A stretch of 64,000 nt of DNA, taken from positions 48,715,836 through 48,779,835 of the forward strand of contig CM048849.1 in the NCBI GenBank assembly GCA_026545225.1, written 5' to 3'. The notes under the pieces are model-generated. The model saw nothing but the letters and a program-made list of their open reading frames with translations. It searched no databases and was not told where the DNA came from. The position numbers and the translations under genes were made by a program. The first letter of the stretch is position 1. Each line of letters begins with the position of its first letter. The DNA is from Cornus controversa (lineage: Eukaryota > Streptophyta > Magnoliopsida > Cornales > Cornaceae). This document shows, piece after piece, positions 22,147 to 31,437 of this stretch.

Positions 22147-23030
22147 GGGAGGTGATATTCGTACTCCTCTTTTGAACGATTGTACTCCACTTTCTTTTTC
22201 CTTTTAAAGTAAATGACAAGAAAGTCCCTAAGCGCATCAAGTCATCATCCTTTATCTTTAATATCATAACTACCCTTTTTACTAAAAAATCATGTGCATA
22301 ATTTTTATTTTTTCCCCTAAATCTACTTTCATTAAAACAACAAACAATTACCACAGCAATGTGATGCATGCAAAGGCTTTGACAAATTTATGTCATAGTT
22401 GTATATTATACTAATCTCTCTTTTTTTTTTTTGTTCTTTTCATAAGTTTAATGTTCTTCTGATTTTGTTGTTAAGATAGTTAGGATTTTTATCATCAAAA
22501 AGCTAAATTTCAAGATTCAAAGGCATTCCAAATTAATTCTTAAAAAACAAAAAGGAAAAAAAAATCAAAAATTAATCTCAAACTATACAACAGAAAAAGA
22601 AAAGAAAAAGTTATCATCACCATTAGCATCGAAGGAGTTGAATGTCTCATGAAAATTTGATAATTCTTCAATATTTCACGTGTTAACAAGATTAATTACT
22701 TTGCTTAACTCGAGCATTTCTTCATTTGTGAGATCTTCCATATTGCTTAAAAAAATTCAATAAGTCATAGAAGAGATAATAGATACGAAGCAGAGAAAGA
22801 GAATTTTAAGAGATTGGAAGCCCAACGGAAAAGCAGAGGGTTAATAAAGAGGGAGACCAAAATCGTTAATTGGAAAGAAAGGAAATAGAAAAAATTATAC
22901 CATAAATAAAATGATAGTTGTGGTATTTGAAAAAAAGTAATTATTTATTTATAAAATTAGGATTAAACGAGTCTTTTCCTTTAATATTGGAGTGTAATCA
23001 TTCAAAAAGGGAGTGCGAATATCGCCTCCC
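22147..23030. mobile_element. 884-bp MITE with about 43-bp terminal inverted repeats
   Basis: The left end GGGAGGTGATATTCGTACTC matches the right end, read on the minus strand as GGGAGGCGATATTCGCACTC. Pairing continues to CACTCCA about 43 bp in. The flanks carry a perfect 8-bp duplication (ATAATAAA). It is non-coding and AT-rich. A related right end lies at 48410-48500, and the two share subterminal motifs such as AATGACA near the start. Confidence 0.82.
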
Positions 23031-23038
23031 ATAATAAA
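23031..23038. repeat. Right 8-bp target duplication of 884-bp MITE
   Basis: ATAATAAA, identical to 22139-22146. Confidence 0.8.
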
Positions 23039-23056
23039 TTATAGTTATAAAATTTC

Positions 23057-23057
<1 letters not shown>

Positions 23058-23107
<50 letters not shown>

Positions 23108-23109
23108 TG
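23058..23109. repeat. (AT)n then poly(T) tract
   Basis: TA dinucleotides to about 23090 followed by about 19 T. Confidence 0.95.
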
Positions 23110-23117
23110 TCGATTCA

Positions 23118-24214
23118 TATACTTTTAAGGCAAAAAGGCCCAAAACCCCTAATGGTTTTAAAAAGGTGCAAGAAACTCCCTATACTTTATTTTGGACCAT
23201 ATCACACTTTCACCTTTACAAAATTGAACAAATTGCACCCTTTTGCACATATTCTCTTTTTCTATGACTATTTTACCCTTTCCATTATTATAAAGACAAA
23301 AGGGCCCAAAACCCCCTTGTGATTTTAAAAAGGTGCAAAAAACTCTCATATGCTATATTTTGGACCATATCACACCCTCATCTTTGTAAAAGTGAGCAAA
23401 ATACTTCATTCTGCATATATTCTCATTTTTCATGACCATTTTAACATTTCCATTATTATAAAAAATAAAGAACAATAGAGAGGAGAAATATTTTTATATT
23501 AAGTTTTTTTTAAACATCCTATTATATTTTGGACCATATCACACCCTCACTTTTGCAAAAGTGAGCAAATTACACCCTTTTGCACATATTCTCTTTTTCC
23601 ATGACCATTTTATCCTTTCCATTATTATAAAGGCAAAAGGGCCCAAAACCCTTCTGTGGTTTTAAAAAGGTGCAATAAACCCCCCTATGTTATATTTTAG
23701 ATCATATCGCATCCTCTCATTTGCAAAAGTGAGCAAAATGTCCCCTTCTGCATATATTCTCCTTTTCTATGACCATTTTAACATTTTCATTATTATAAAA
23801 AATAAAGAATAATAGAGAGAAGAGAGATTTTTTTATATGACGTTTTTTTTATCTTAATAAAAAAAAAGAGGAGTTTTTTCTGGGAAAAAAATTCTGGAAA
23901 TAATTTATGGGAAAAAAACCTAAATATGTCCAATTACTTAATTAAAATTTTTAATTCTTTTTTGTTTTCCAAAAAATTTTTCTGGAGCTTTTTCCATTAG
24001 AAAGAGAGAGAATTTATGAAAAAAAAAAAAATCTAGAATTTTTATTATTGTGCATATTTAGTTTTTCTCTCTGATAATTATTTACGAAATTTTTTTCCCG
24101 GGAAAAAACTCTTTATTTTTATTAACGTAAAGAAAAACTTAATATAAAAAAAACCCCTCTCTTTCTAATGAAAAAAATTTCGGAAACAATTTTTGGAAAA
24201 AAAAAAATTATTAT
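23118..24214. repeat. AT-rich tandem and inverted repeat field, left half
   Basis: A unit of about 165 bp beginning near GGCAAAAGGGCCCAAAACCC recurs at about 23128, 23295 and 23632, with a decayed copy between. After 23800 the sequence turns into facing copies of TTTTTTATCTTAATAAAAA and its complement (ATTAACGTAAAGAAAAACTTA, near 24120), so long hairpins can form. The young LTR element interrupts the field at 24219. The field resumes at 29532. No coding is seen. Confidence 0.8.
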
Positions 24215-24219
24215 GTAAT
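24215..24219. repeat. Left target duplication of young LTR element
   Basis: GTAAT, identical to 29527-29531. Confidence 0.9.
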
Positions 24220-24567
24220 TGATGAAGCAAAAATCCACCCCGAACTAATCAAACGCCAACCTGTAAAAAAGGACAAGAGAAGGGTAATCGAGAGGGCACC
24301 GGCGCGGTGCCGGCCGACTACGCTCCGACGATCAAGTCAGAAATCGAAAGGGCTCCTTCAAGCTATAAAGGAACTCAGGGGGTATTAATCACGTACCTGG
24401 TATATGGACCGTCTTTGTATTTATAGCGGTCAAGTGAGACTGTATCATAGTAGGAGACTGGCTCCTGGAGATAGAGAAGTCCTGGTTAAAATAGACTCCC
24501 TATCCACGTCACTTTGAACTCAACCTTGACGTTACACGTTTCACAATTCTAGTCAAATACTCTATCA
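24220..24567 (-). repeat. 3' LTR of young element
   Basis: 348 bp, two differences from 29179-29526 (near 24252 and 24299). It contains a palindromic GGCGCGGTGCCGGCCG stretch and, on the minus strand, a TATAAATAC promoter-like motif (about 24417-24425). Confidence 0.96.
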
Positions 24568-24581
24568 GATGCCCCCTGTTC
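24568..24581 (-). other. Polypurine tract of young LTR element
   Basis: The minus strand reads ACAGGGGGCATC directly before the 3' LTR. A G5 run one step from the LTR is typical, though the CATC end is not pure purine. Confidence 0.7.
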
Positions 24582-24689
24582 ATGAGGGTTGCTTGTCAGG
24601 CCTTATGAATACTTTGGCTGGTCTGCTAGGCTTTATCTTGGCCTGTGAATTTTAAATATAATATATATGTATACATATATATTTTCGCG

Positions 24690-26125
24690 GGCCCGGCCTA
24701 AGGCGCTTGGCTGGGCCCGGCAGCGCTTGGCTGAGCCCTATAGCGCCTGGCCTGGCTAGGCCCTACAACGCCCGGCCTGGGCTGGGCAGCGCCTGGCTGG
24801 GCCCGGCAGTGCCTGGCCTGGCCGGGCAGCGCATGGCCTCCTAAGCAGTGCTTGGCTTGCTGGGCAGCGCCTGGCTTGCTGGGTAGCGCATGGCCTCCTA
24901 GGCAGCGCATGGCTTGCTGGGTGCATGGCCTGCTGGGCAGCGCTTGGCTTACTGGGTAGCGCATGGCCTCTTGGGTAGCGCTTGGCTTGCTAGGTAGCGC
25001 TTGGCCTGCTGGGCAGCGCTTGGCCTACTGGGCACCGCTTGGCCTCCAAGGTAGCGCCTAGCCTGCTGGGCAGCGCTTGGCCTCCTAGGCAGCGCCTGGC
25101 TTGCTGGGTGCATGGCCTGCTGGGCAGCGCTTGGCCTGCTGGGCAGCGCTTGGCTTACTGGGCAGCGCATGGCCTCTTGGGTAGCGTTTGGCTTGCTAGG
25201 TAGCGCTTGGCCTACTGGGCACCGCTTGGCCTCCAAGGTAGCGCCTAGCCTGCTGGGCAGCGCTTGGCCTCCTAGGCAGCGCCTGGCTTGCTGGGTGCAT
25301 GGCCTGCTGGGCAGCGCTTGGCCTGCTGGGCAGCGCTTGGCTTACTGGGCAGCGCATGGCCTCTTGGGTAGCGCTTGGCTTGCTAGGTAGCGCTTGACTT
25401 GCTGGGCAGCGCTTGGCTTGCTGGGCAGCGCTTGGCCTACTGGGCACCGCTTGGCCTCCAATGTAGCGCCTGGCCTGCTGGGCAGCGCCTGGTTTGCTGG
25501 GCGCATGGCTTCCTGGGCAGCGCTTGGCCTACTGGGCAGCGCTTGGCCTCCTGGGGAGTGCTTGGCCTCCTGGGCAGCGTATGGCTTCTTGGGCAGCGCA
25601 TGGCCTCCTGGGCAGCGCTTGGCTTGCTGGGCAGCGCTTGACCTCCTGGGTAGCGCCTGGCCGGCTGGGTAGCACTTGGCCTCTTGGGTAGCACTTGGCC
25701 TCTTGGGCAGCGCATAGCTTACTGGGTAGCGCTTGGCCTCCTGGGCAGCGCATGGCCTCCTGGGTAGCGTATGGCCTCCTGCTCAGCGAGGCAGCGCCTG
25801 GCATGCTGGGTGCATGGCTTCTTAGGCAGTGCATGGCCTGCTGGGCAGCGCTTGGCCTCCTAGGCAGCGCCTGGCTTGCTGGGTGCATGGCCTGCTGGGC
25901 AGCGCTTGGCCTGCTGGGCAGCGCTTGGCTTACTGGGCAGCGCATGGCCTCTTGGGTAGCGCTTGGCTTGCTAGGTAGCGCTTGGCCTGCTGGGCAGCGC
26001 TTGGCCTACTGGGCAGCGCTTGGCCTCCAAGGTAGCGCCTGGCCTGCTGGGCAGCGCTTGGCCTCCTGGGCAGCGCATGGCTTGCTGGGCGCATGGCCTC
26101 CTGGGCAGCGCTTGGCTTTCTGTTC
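24690..26125 (-). repeat. GC-rich minisatellite, 19-bp period, about 75 units
   Basis: The core unit is CAGCGCTTGGCCTGCTGGG with single-base variants (CATGG for CTTGG; CTCCTGGG, CTTACTGGG, CTCTTGGG). Some units are shortened, around GGTGCATGG. A higher-order unit of roughly 190 bp can be traced, with starts near 24912, 25100, 25290 and 25877. Since 19 is not a multiple of 3, every frame cycles through all registers, which explains overlapping open frames on both strands. These frames encode simple repeats such as SQALPSRPSAAQQA and are not treated as genes. Confidence 0.93.
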
Positions 26126-26319
26126 GTTGCTTTCATAGCCGTTGCTGCCTCACCCTACGCCTGGCTTGAGTACTTGTGACCATTGCTAGCCGTTGGAAAA
26201 GGACTTGGGACGGTATATTTCTTCTTTTTTTTTTTTTTTATTATTGAAAATGGTTTGTTTTGCGGAGGTAATTCTTGCAGCACAAGGGTTCATGTAGGGA
26301 TGTCCATATACATTCTCAA

Positions 26320-26727
26320 AATTTTAACCCATCCTGCTTTTATCGTAAAAGGGCCCTCCATAGAGGTGTGTTCCCATAGGGCCCTCCATAGAGGTGTGTC
26401 CCCATAGGGTTTTGCCCCCGTTGGGTAGCATTTTTTCTCAGGATTAATCCATCCCGCCTTTTTATTCAAAAGCCCTCCGTGGAGGTGTGCCCCTATAGGG
26501 CTTTTAAACAAAGTTCTTGGAATTCATTCATCCCGCCATTTTCATTAAACGCCCTCCTTTGGAGGTGTATCCCCGTAGGGTTGTGCCCACATAGGGTTAT
26601 CTGAACAATATTTTCGGAATTCATCCATCCCGCATTTTTCATTAAAGGCCCTCCTTAGAGGTGTATCCTCATAGGGTTGTGCCCACATATGGCTGTGCCC
26701 CCGTAGGGCTGGGCCCCCGTAGGGTTG
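26320..26727 (-). repeat. Diverged outer copies of the 141-bp repeat
   Basis: Degenerate units share the CATCCCGCC...GGAGGTGT...CCGTAGGG pattern with the regular array to the right but vary in length. Decay increases with distance from the regular copies. Confidence 0.8.
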
Positions 26728-27560
26728 TTAAATAATGTTCTCGGGATTCATCCATCCCGTCTTTTTCATTAAAGGCCCTCCTTGGAGGTGTATGCCCGTA
26801 GGGTGGCCCTCGTAGGGTTGTGCCCCCGTAGGGCTGGGCCCTTATAGGGCTGTGACCCCGTAGGGCTATTAAATAATGTTCTCGGGATTCATCCATCCCG
26901 CCTTTTTAATTAAAGGCCTTCCTTGGAGGTGTATCCCCGTAGGGTGGCCCTCGTAGGGTTGTGCCCCCGTAGGGCTGGGCCCTTATAAGGCTGTGACCCC
27001 GTAGGGCTATTAAATAATGTTCTCGGGATTCATCCATCCCGCCTTTTTAATTAAAGGCCCTCCTTGGAGGTGTATCCCCGTAGGGTGGCCCTCGTAGGGT
27101 TGTGCCCCCGTAGGGCTGGGCCCTTATAGGGCTGTGACCCCGTAGGGCTATTAAATAATGTTCTCGGGATTCATCCATCCCGCCTTTTTAATTAAAGGCC
27201 CTCCTTAGAGGTGTATCCCCGTAGGGTGGCCCTCGTAGGGTTGTGCCCCCGTAGGGCTGGGCCCTTATAGGGCTGTGACCCCGTAGGGCTATTAAATAAT
27301 GTTCTCGGGATTCATCCATCCCGCCTTTTTAATTAAAGGCCCTCCTTGGAGGTGTATCCCCGTAGGGTGGCCCTCGTAGGGTTGTGCCCCCGTAGGGCTG
27401 GGCCCTTATAGGGCTGTGACCCCGTAGGGCTATTAAATAATGTTCTCGGGATTCATCCATCCCGCCTTTTTAATTAAAGGCCCTCCTTGGAAGTGTATCC
27501 CCGTAGGGTGGCCCTCGTAGGGTTGTGCCCCCGTAGGGCTGGGCCCCCGTAGGACTGAGT
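26728..27560 (-). repeat. 141-bp tandem repeat array, about six near-identical units
   Basis: The marker AATAATGTT recurs at 26731, 26872, 27013, 27154, 27295 and 27436, exactly 141 bp apart each time. Units contain repeated internal CCGTAGGG blocks and a TTCTCGGGATTCATCCATCC segment. Most units look identical or differ at one or two bases. The period is a multiple of 3. Confidence 0.97.
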
Positions 27561-27804
27561 ACTTTTTGTTTTAGTTATGACAACAAATTTGAAACAAAAA
27601 GAATTGCTATTGATATTTGAGTAACAAACAGAGAATTATTCGAGCAAAAACCTCGGAGCTATCGCCCTAAGGCTCGATATTAAATTGAGCTTCAGCTAGA
27701 ATAATTAAAGTAAATGCAACTTTTTAAAAGAAATTCTTACTGGTGGTACTTCCACAAATGCTCAGCAATCCAAGGATGGGCCAACTGCATCCCTTTTAAT
27801 GTCT
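27561..27804 (-). other. Spacer between gag and the 141-bp array
   Basis: Non-coding AT-richer DNA, with a weak continuation of gag-like reading (CAGTTGGCCCATCC area on the minus strand) but with frame breaks. The zinc-knuckle part of gag expected here is not present. Confidence 0.5.
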
Positions 27805-28692
27805 CTAGTCAATATGCCCCCTGTCTCCCTTCTCATGACGTGATGCTTTATCGGTCTGCCCTCGTGACATTTTGCCATACTTGGGGTCTCTATCTTCCTC
27901 ACTGGAATGTCCCTCCCTTTTCCTGTCTGCCTTTCTCGCATCAAGGACATCCTCTGCGTTCATGTACTTTTGGGCTTTCATGAGTAGCTCAAACATACTT
28001 TCTGGAAGGTGCTTGGAAATTGAGTACAAGAATTTTGAAGGCCAATGGCCCCCCATGAATGTGGTAACTGCCACCTTATTGTCCAGAGCATCGACCTGCA
28101 ACATCTCCCTGTTAAACCGGTTAATGTAGTCTTGCAATGACTCTCCCTTATTCTGTCTTACGTTCAGGAGATAGGTGGCGGGCTTTCTGTGCCTTCGGGA
28201 GGTAATAAAATTGCCTACGAATAATTGGCTCAGTTCTTTGAAGGAACGTACAGATGCTGGCTTCAGGTTGTTGAACCATGACCGGGTAGAACCCTTCAAT
28301 GTAGTAGGAAAAGTTCTACATAGGATTTCATCTAGTATTCCTTGGAGGTGCATCAGAGCCTTGTAGGTCTCCAGATGATTTAGCGGGTCCTTAGTCCCAT
28401 CAAAGCTTTCAAGGGTGGGCATCTTGAACTTGTTGGGCAAAGGACAACTCATTATCCCCCTGGAGAAAGGGAGGTTGATTTGCTGGACCAGCTTCTCTAC
28501 TGTAGAAGGGCCTTTCCACCTTATGGCGTGGGTCATGCTTTCTATCCTAGCTCTAAGGTCCTGCATCTCCATGTCATAATAGGTAGTTTTCCCTGGGTGC
28601 CTTGAGTCTCCATGGGGTTGGTTCTTTTTGAGTGGGACTAGGTAATTAGGGTTCGTCCCACCTCTTACTCGGTTCTGAGTTGCGTCGTTCAT
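27805..28692 (-). CDS. Gypsy-type retrotransposon gag (main part, 295 aa)
   Basis: Retrotrans_gag-type protein that would form the particle around element RNA. Recognisable blocks are FDGTKDPLNHLETYKALM (residues about 97-114), GSTRSWFNNL, SFKELSQLFVGNF, and the LLNVRQNKGESLQDYINRF segment followed by F-x-GG-x-WPSKFLYSI. The tail is charged (KADRKREGHSSEEDRD) and ends GDRGHID with no CCHC zinc knuckle, so it is shorter than full gags. Its ATG overlaps the stop of the upstream frame (29141-28689) as ATGA. Either translation restarts there, or a recent small frameshift split one gag. Near-identical LTRs say there was little time for decay. Confidence 0.88.
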   Translation of the reverse strand: MNDATQNRVRGGTNPNYLVPLKKNQPHGDSRHPGKTTYYDMEMQDLRARIESMTHAIRWKGPSTVEKLVQQINLPFSRGIMSCPLPNKFKMPTLESFDGTKDPLNHLETYKALMHLQGILDEILCRTFPTTLKGSTRSWFNNLKPASVRSFKELSQLFVGNFITSRRHRKPATYLLNVRQNKGESLQDYINRFNREMLQVDALDNKVAVTTFMGGHWPSKFLYSISKHLPESMFELLMKAQKYMNAEDVLDARKADRKREGHSSEEDRDPKYGKMSRGQTDKASRHEKGDRGHID

Positions 28693-29141
28693 TGGGACTT
28701 CACTGTCTCGCCTAACACCATCCCTTCTGGATCAATAGGGTGACCCGGCGATGGTATTAGCGCCACAAGAGGGAGGCGCTGCAGAATTGCCGCATTTTGT
28801 TGGAGTATCTGGGCCAAACTTTGATTCAAGTTCCGGACTTGGTATTCCAATGTTGCGATCCGTCCCTGGTCTTTTGGGATTTCGGGGCGTGCTCCCGGAA
28901 AGTCCATCTGTCCAAGGGGTTGCATGCCTCCCTGTTCGATTGGAGAGTCATGTCCGCCAGGAAGGTCATGGCCGACAGGAGGATCCTCCTGAGCTGCTGA
29001 AGGATTGTGACTGGCAGGGAGGTCCTGTGCTGGGGGATTGTGGCTGGCAGGAGGGCCCTGCGTTGGAGGGTCCTGTACAGTGGTAGTCTCTAACCCAGAT
29101 CGTAGGTGTATTATGCTTCGTATATGATTCGTGTAGAACAA
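28689..29141 (-). CDS. Gag N-terminal frame, Pro-rich plus coiled coil
   Basis: An open frame from the leader region to a TGA that overlaps the ATG of the main gag. The first in-frame ATG is at 28925 (79 aa from there); the frame is open but ATG-less up to 29141. The early part is Pro/Gln/His-rich with repeated PPAQDLPASHN-like blocks. The later part, with YQVRNLNQSLAQILQQ, looks like a short coiled coil as found at the N-terminus of gypsy gags. Together with the main frame it would make an ordinary gag N-terminus. Confidence 0.6.
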   Translation of the reverse strand: MFYTNHIRSIIHLRSGLETTTVQDPPTQGPPASHNPPAQDLPASHNPSAAQEDPPVGHDLPGGHDSPIEQGGMQPLGQMDFPGARPEIPKDQGRIATLEYQVRNLNQSLAQILQQNAAILQRLPLVALIPSPGHPIDPEGMVLGETVKSQ

Positions 29142-29158
29142 TCAAGTTTGTGATTGAG

Positions 29159-29178
29159 TTCCCACAGACGGCGCCAAC
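29159..29178 (-). other. Primer-binding site of young LTR element
   Basis: Right after the 5' LTR the minus strand reads GTTGGCGCCGTCTGTGGGAA. TGGCGCC would pair with a tRNA ending GGCGCCA (tRNA-Asp type in plants). The primer identity is inferred from these first bases only. Confidence 0.75.
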
Positions 29179-29526
29179 TGATGAAGCAAAAATCCACCCC
29201 GAACTAGTCAAACGCCAACCTGTAAAAAAGGACAAGAGAAGGGTAATCGAGAGGGCACTGGCGCGGTGCCGGCCGACTACGCTCCGACGATCAAGTCAGA
29301 AATCGAAAGGGCTCCTTCAAGCTATAAAGGAACTCAGGGGGTATTAATCACGTACCTGGTATATGGACCGTCTTTGTATTTATAGCGGTCAAGTGAGACT
29401 GTATCATAGTAGGAGACTGGCTCCTGGAGATAGAGAAGTCCTGGTTAAAATAGACTCCCTATCCACGTCACTTTGAACTCAACCTTGACGTTACACGTTT
29501 CACAATTCTAGTCAAATACTCTATCA
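29179..29526 (-). repeat. 5' LTR of young element
   Basis: 348 bp, TGATGAAG...TCTATCA, partner of 24220-24567. Confidence 0.96.
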
Positions 29527-29531
29527 GTAAT
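29527..29531. repeat. Right target duplication of young LTR element
   Basis: GTAAT, identical to 24215-24219. Confidence 0.9.
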
Positions 29532-30720
29532 TGTGCATTTTTAGTTTTTTTCCTTAAAAAAATTACTATTTTTTTTATTAAGGTAAAAAAAAACTTAATA
29601 TAAAAATCCCTCCTATCTCTATTTGTCTTTATTTTTTATAATAATAGAAGTGATAAAATAATCATAGAAAAGGAAAATATGTACAAAATATGGTACTTTG
29701 CTTACTTTTGCAAATGTGAGGGTGTGAAATGATCCAAAATATAGCATAGGAAGGTTTATTGTACCTTTTTCAATTCACATGAGGGGTTTTGATCCCCTTT
29801 GCCTATTATAAAAAATAAAGAACAATACCAAAAAGAGAGGTTTTTTATGTTAAGTTTTTTTTACCTTAATAAAAAAGAAGAGTTTAAAAAAAAAACTAAA
29901 AATGCACAATTACATAATAAAAAATTTTGGATTTTTTAAAAATTTTTTCTAGAAAATTTTCCATTAGAATGAGAGGTTTTTTTATACCAAGTTTTTTTTT
30001 ACCTTAATAAAAAAAGAGGAGTTTTTTTTTTCAGGAAAAAAAATTCCAGAAATAATTTCCCGAAAAAAAACTAAATATGCACAATTACTTAATAAAAATT
30101 TTTGATTTTTTTTTTGTTTCCGGAAATTTTCCATTAGAAAAAATAAAACAAAGAATAATTTTTATTTTGAGAATTTATGAAAATAAAACAATTTTTGAAA
30201 AAACAAAAAAGAATCTAGAAATTATTATTCTGCATATTTAGTTTTTTTCCCCGAAAGCAATTTCCGAAATTTTTTTTCAAGAAAAAACTCATTTTTTTTA
30301 TTAAGGTAAAGAAAAACTTAATATAAAAAAACCCCTCTCTTTCTAATGAAAAAATTTCCTGAAACAATTTTTGGAAAACAAATAAAAAAATTCAAAATTT
30401 TTTATTATTTAATTGTGGATTTTAGTTTTTTCCTAGAAATTTTTTTTCTAGAAAAAAATTCCTCCTTTTTTTTTATTAAGATAAAAAAAAACTTAATATA
30501 AAACCCATCTACTTCCTTTTTTTTTTTAATAATAAGAAAAGGAGAATATGTGCTATTAAGATAAAAAAAAAACTTAATATAAAATTCATCTACTTCATAT
30601 ATTTTTTTATTTTTAATAGTAATGGCAAGGGTAAAATTGTCATAGAAAAAAAGAATACGAGACTAATTTTCTCACTTTTACAAATCTGACAGTGTGATAT
30701 AGTAAAAAATTTAAGATTTT
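29532..30720. repeat. AT-rich tandem and inverted repeat field, right half
   Basis: Continuation of the field broken by the LTR element. The 29620-29830 stretch is in inverted orientation to the units at 23128-23790 (GAGGGTGTGAAATGATCCAAAATATA against its complement on the left). Repeated TTAAGGTAAA...ACTTAATATAAAA blocks follow. A near-copy of the pre-insertion site is at about 30402-30430. Confidence 0.8.
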
Positions 30721-30944
30721 TTCGATAGTTTCTTTTGCCTGCTTTTAATTATGAAAAATGATAAAACAATCGAGTCGGTATTATTATCGACTGATGTGTC
30801 AATTATTCATTTAAATATTTTGAAGGAGAAAGACATTATCCTTATTCATTACTTGTTAAAAACCTTTGATAAACACAAGTACTCCGTAATTGAAGTGCCA
30901 AAAAATCCAAGAGACAAATGTTGCACTACTCAAAATATTTAATT
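30721..30944. other. Short spacer, no gene seen
   Basis: A 63-codon frame (30751-30942) has no recognisable domain and AT-rich codons. It is treated as chance. Confidence 0.4.
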
Positions 30945-31162
30945 CTTAAGCCCTGTTTGACAGAACTTTTACTTCGGCTTTTATGCAGAAGAAAAAGAAA
31001 AGCAGAAGCTAAATCAGGAAGCTGATACCCCAGCTTCCTTTAAACGCTCTTTTTGGACTCCGAAACTCTTCCGCTTTACCAATCTAAATACTCTTCAAAA
31101 TGACTTTTGAACTTGAAAAGCCGAAAATCGCTTTTCAAAAGTGAATCCAAACAGAAACTTAG
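30945..31162. mobile_element. Candidate short MITE upstream of GBPL3
   Basis: The left end TTAAGCCCTGTTTGACAGAA and the right end (minus strand: CTAAGTTTCTGTTTGGATTC) form an imperfect inverted repeat. Both arms then reach CGGCTTTT. It resembles Tourist/hAT-type MITEs with GTTTG near the tip. A target duplication could not be fixed. Confidence 0.45.
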
Positions 31163-31165
31163 GCT

Positions 31166-31265
31166 CCTTCGGAACCACGCTGTCGCTCTTACACCGTATA
31201 TGCCTACTTTTAACTATTTAATTCTGAGATTGCTTCGTAACCACGCTGTCGTTCTTACACTGTAT
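31166..31265 (+). promoter_or_regulatory. Duplicated 34-bp segment in GBPL3 promoter/5' leader
   Basis: 31166-31199 and 31232-31265 match at 30 of 34 positions and share the core AACCACGCTGTCG. They lie 66 bp apart and 170-270 bp before the ATG. This may be a tandem regulatory site or a MITE footprint. No known factor site is assigned. Confidence 0.6.
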
Positions 31266-31437
31266 TCACACACAACCCATTAAATCCCGAAAACACCCCT
31301 TCTCTCAAGCAATCACTGCTCAAAAGTCTCTCTGAGACCTTTTCCCTCCCCTGTTTTGAACTCTAACTACAAAAATTCTCTCAAAAGTGACAACAATAAA
31401 GAAAGCGCCAGAGATCAACAAGAAGAAAGAGCAGACG

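Larger units (their letters stand above)
24220..29526 (-). mobile_element. Young non-autonomous LTR retrotransposon: gag only, with two satellite arrays
   Basis: A 5307-bp element on the minus strand. The two 348-bp LTRs (TGATGAAG...TCTATCA) differ at two positions by my count, so insertion was recent. Flanks are the perfect 5-bp duplication GTAAT. The primer-binding site and polypurine tract are in place. The only protein domain is a gypsy-type gag. No protease, RT, RNase H or integrase is present. In the place of pol lie a 141-bp-period tandem array (26320-27560) and a 19-bp-period GC-rich minisatellite (24690-26125). This fits the TR-GAG/LARD classes of elements mobilised in trans. The two-satellite body is the unusual part. 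Confidence 0.95.

Noticed and set aside
24698..26138. Overlapping Ala/Pro/Gln-rich and Trp/Leu-rich open frames on both strands
   Set aside because: They are translations of a 19-bp tandem repeat in shifting registers, with no domain or initiation context.
26728..27560. CRISPR-like regular spacing
   Set aside because: The whole 141-bp unit repeats with no unique spacers, inside a plant LTR element.
30751..30942. 63-codon frame upstream of GBPL3
   Set aside because: AT-rich, no domain, bounded by repeat field and MITE.
31387..31437. Upstream extension of GBPL3 exon 1
   Set aside because: It would need a GTG start. The ATG at 31438 gives the conserved N-terminus.
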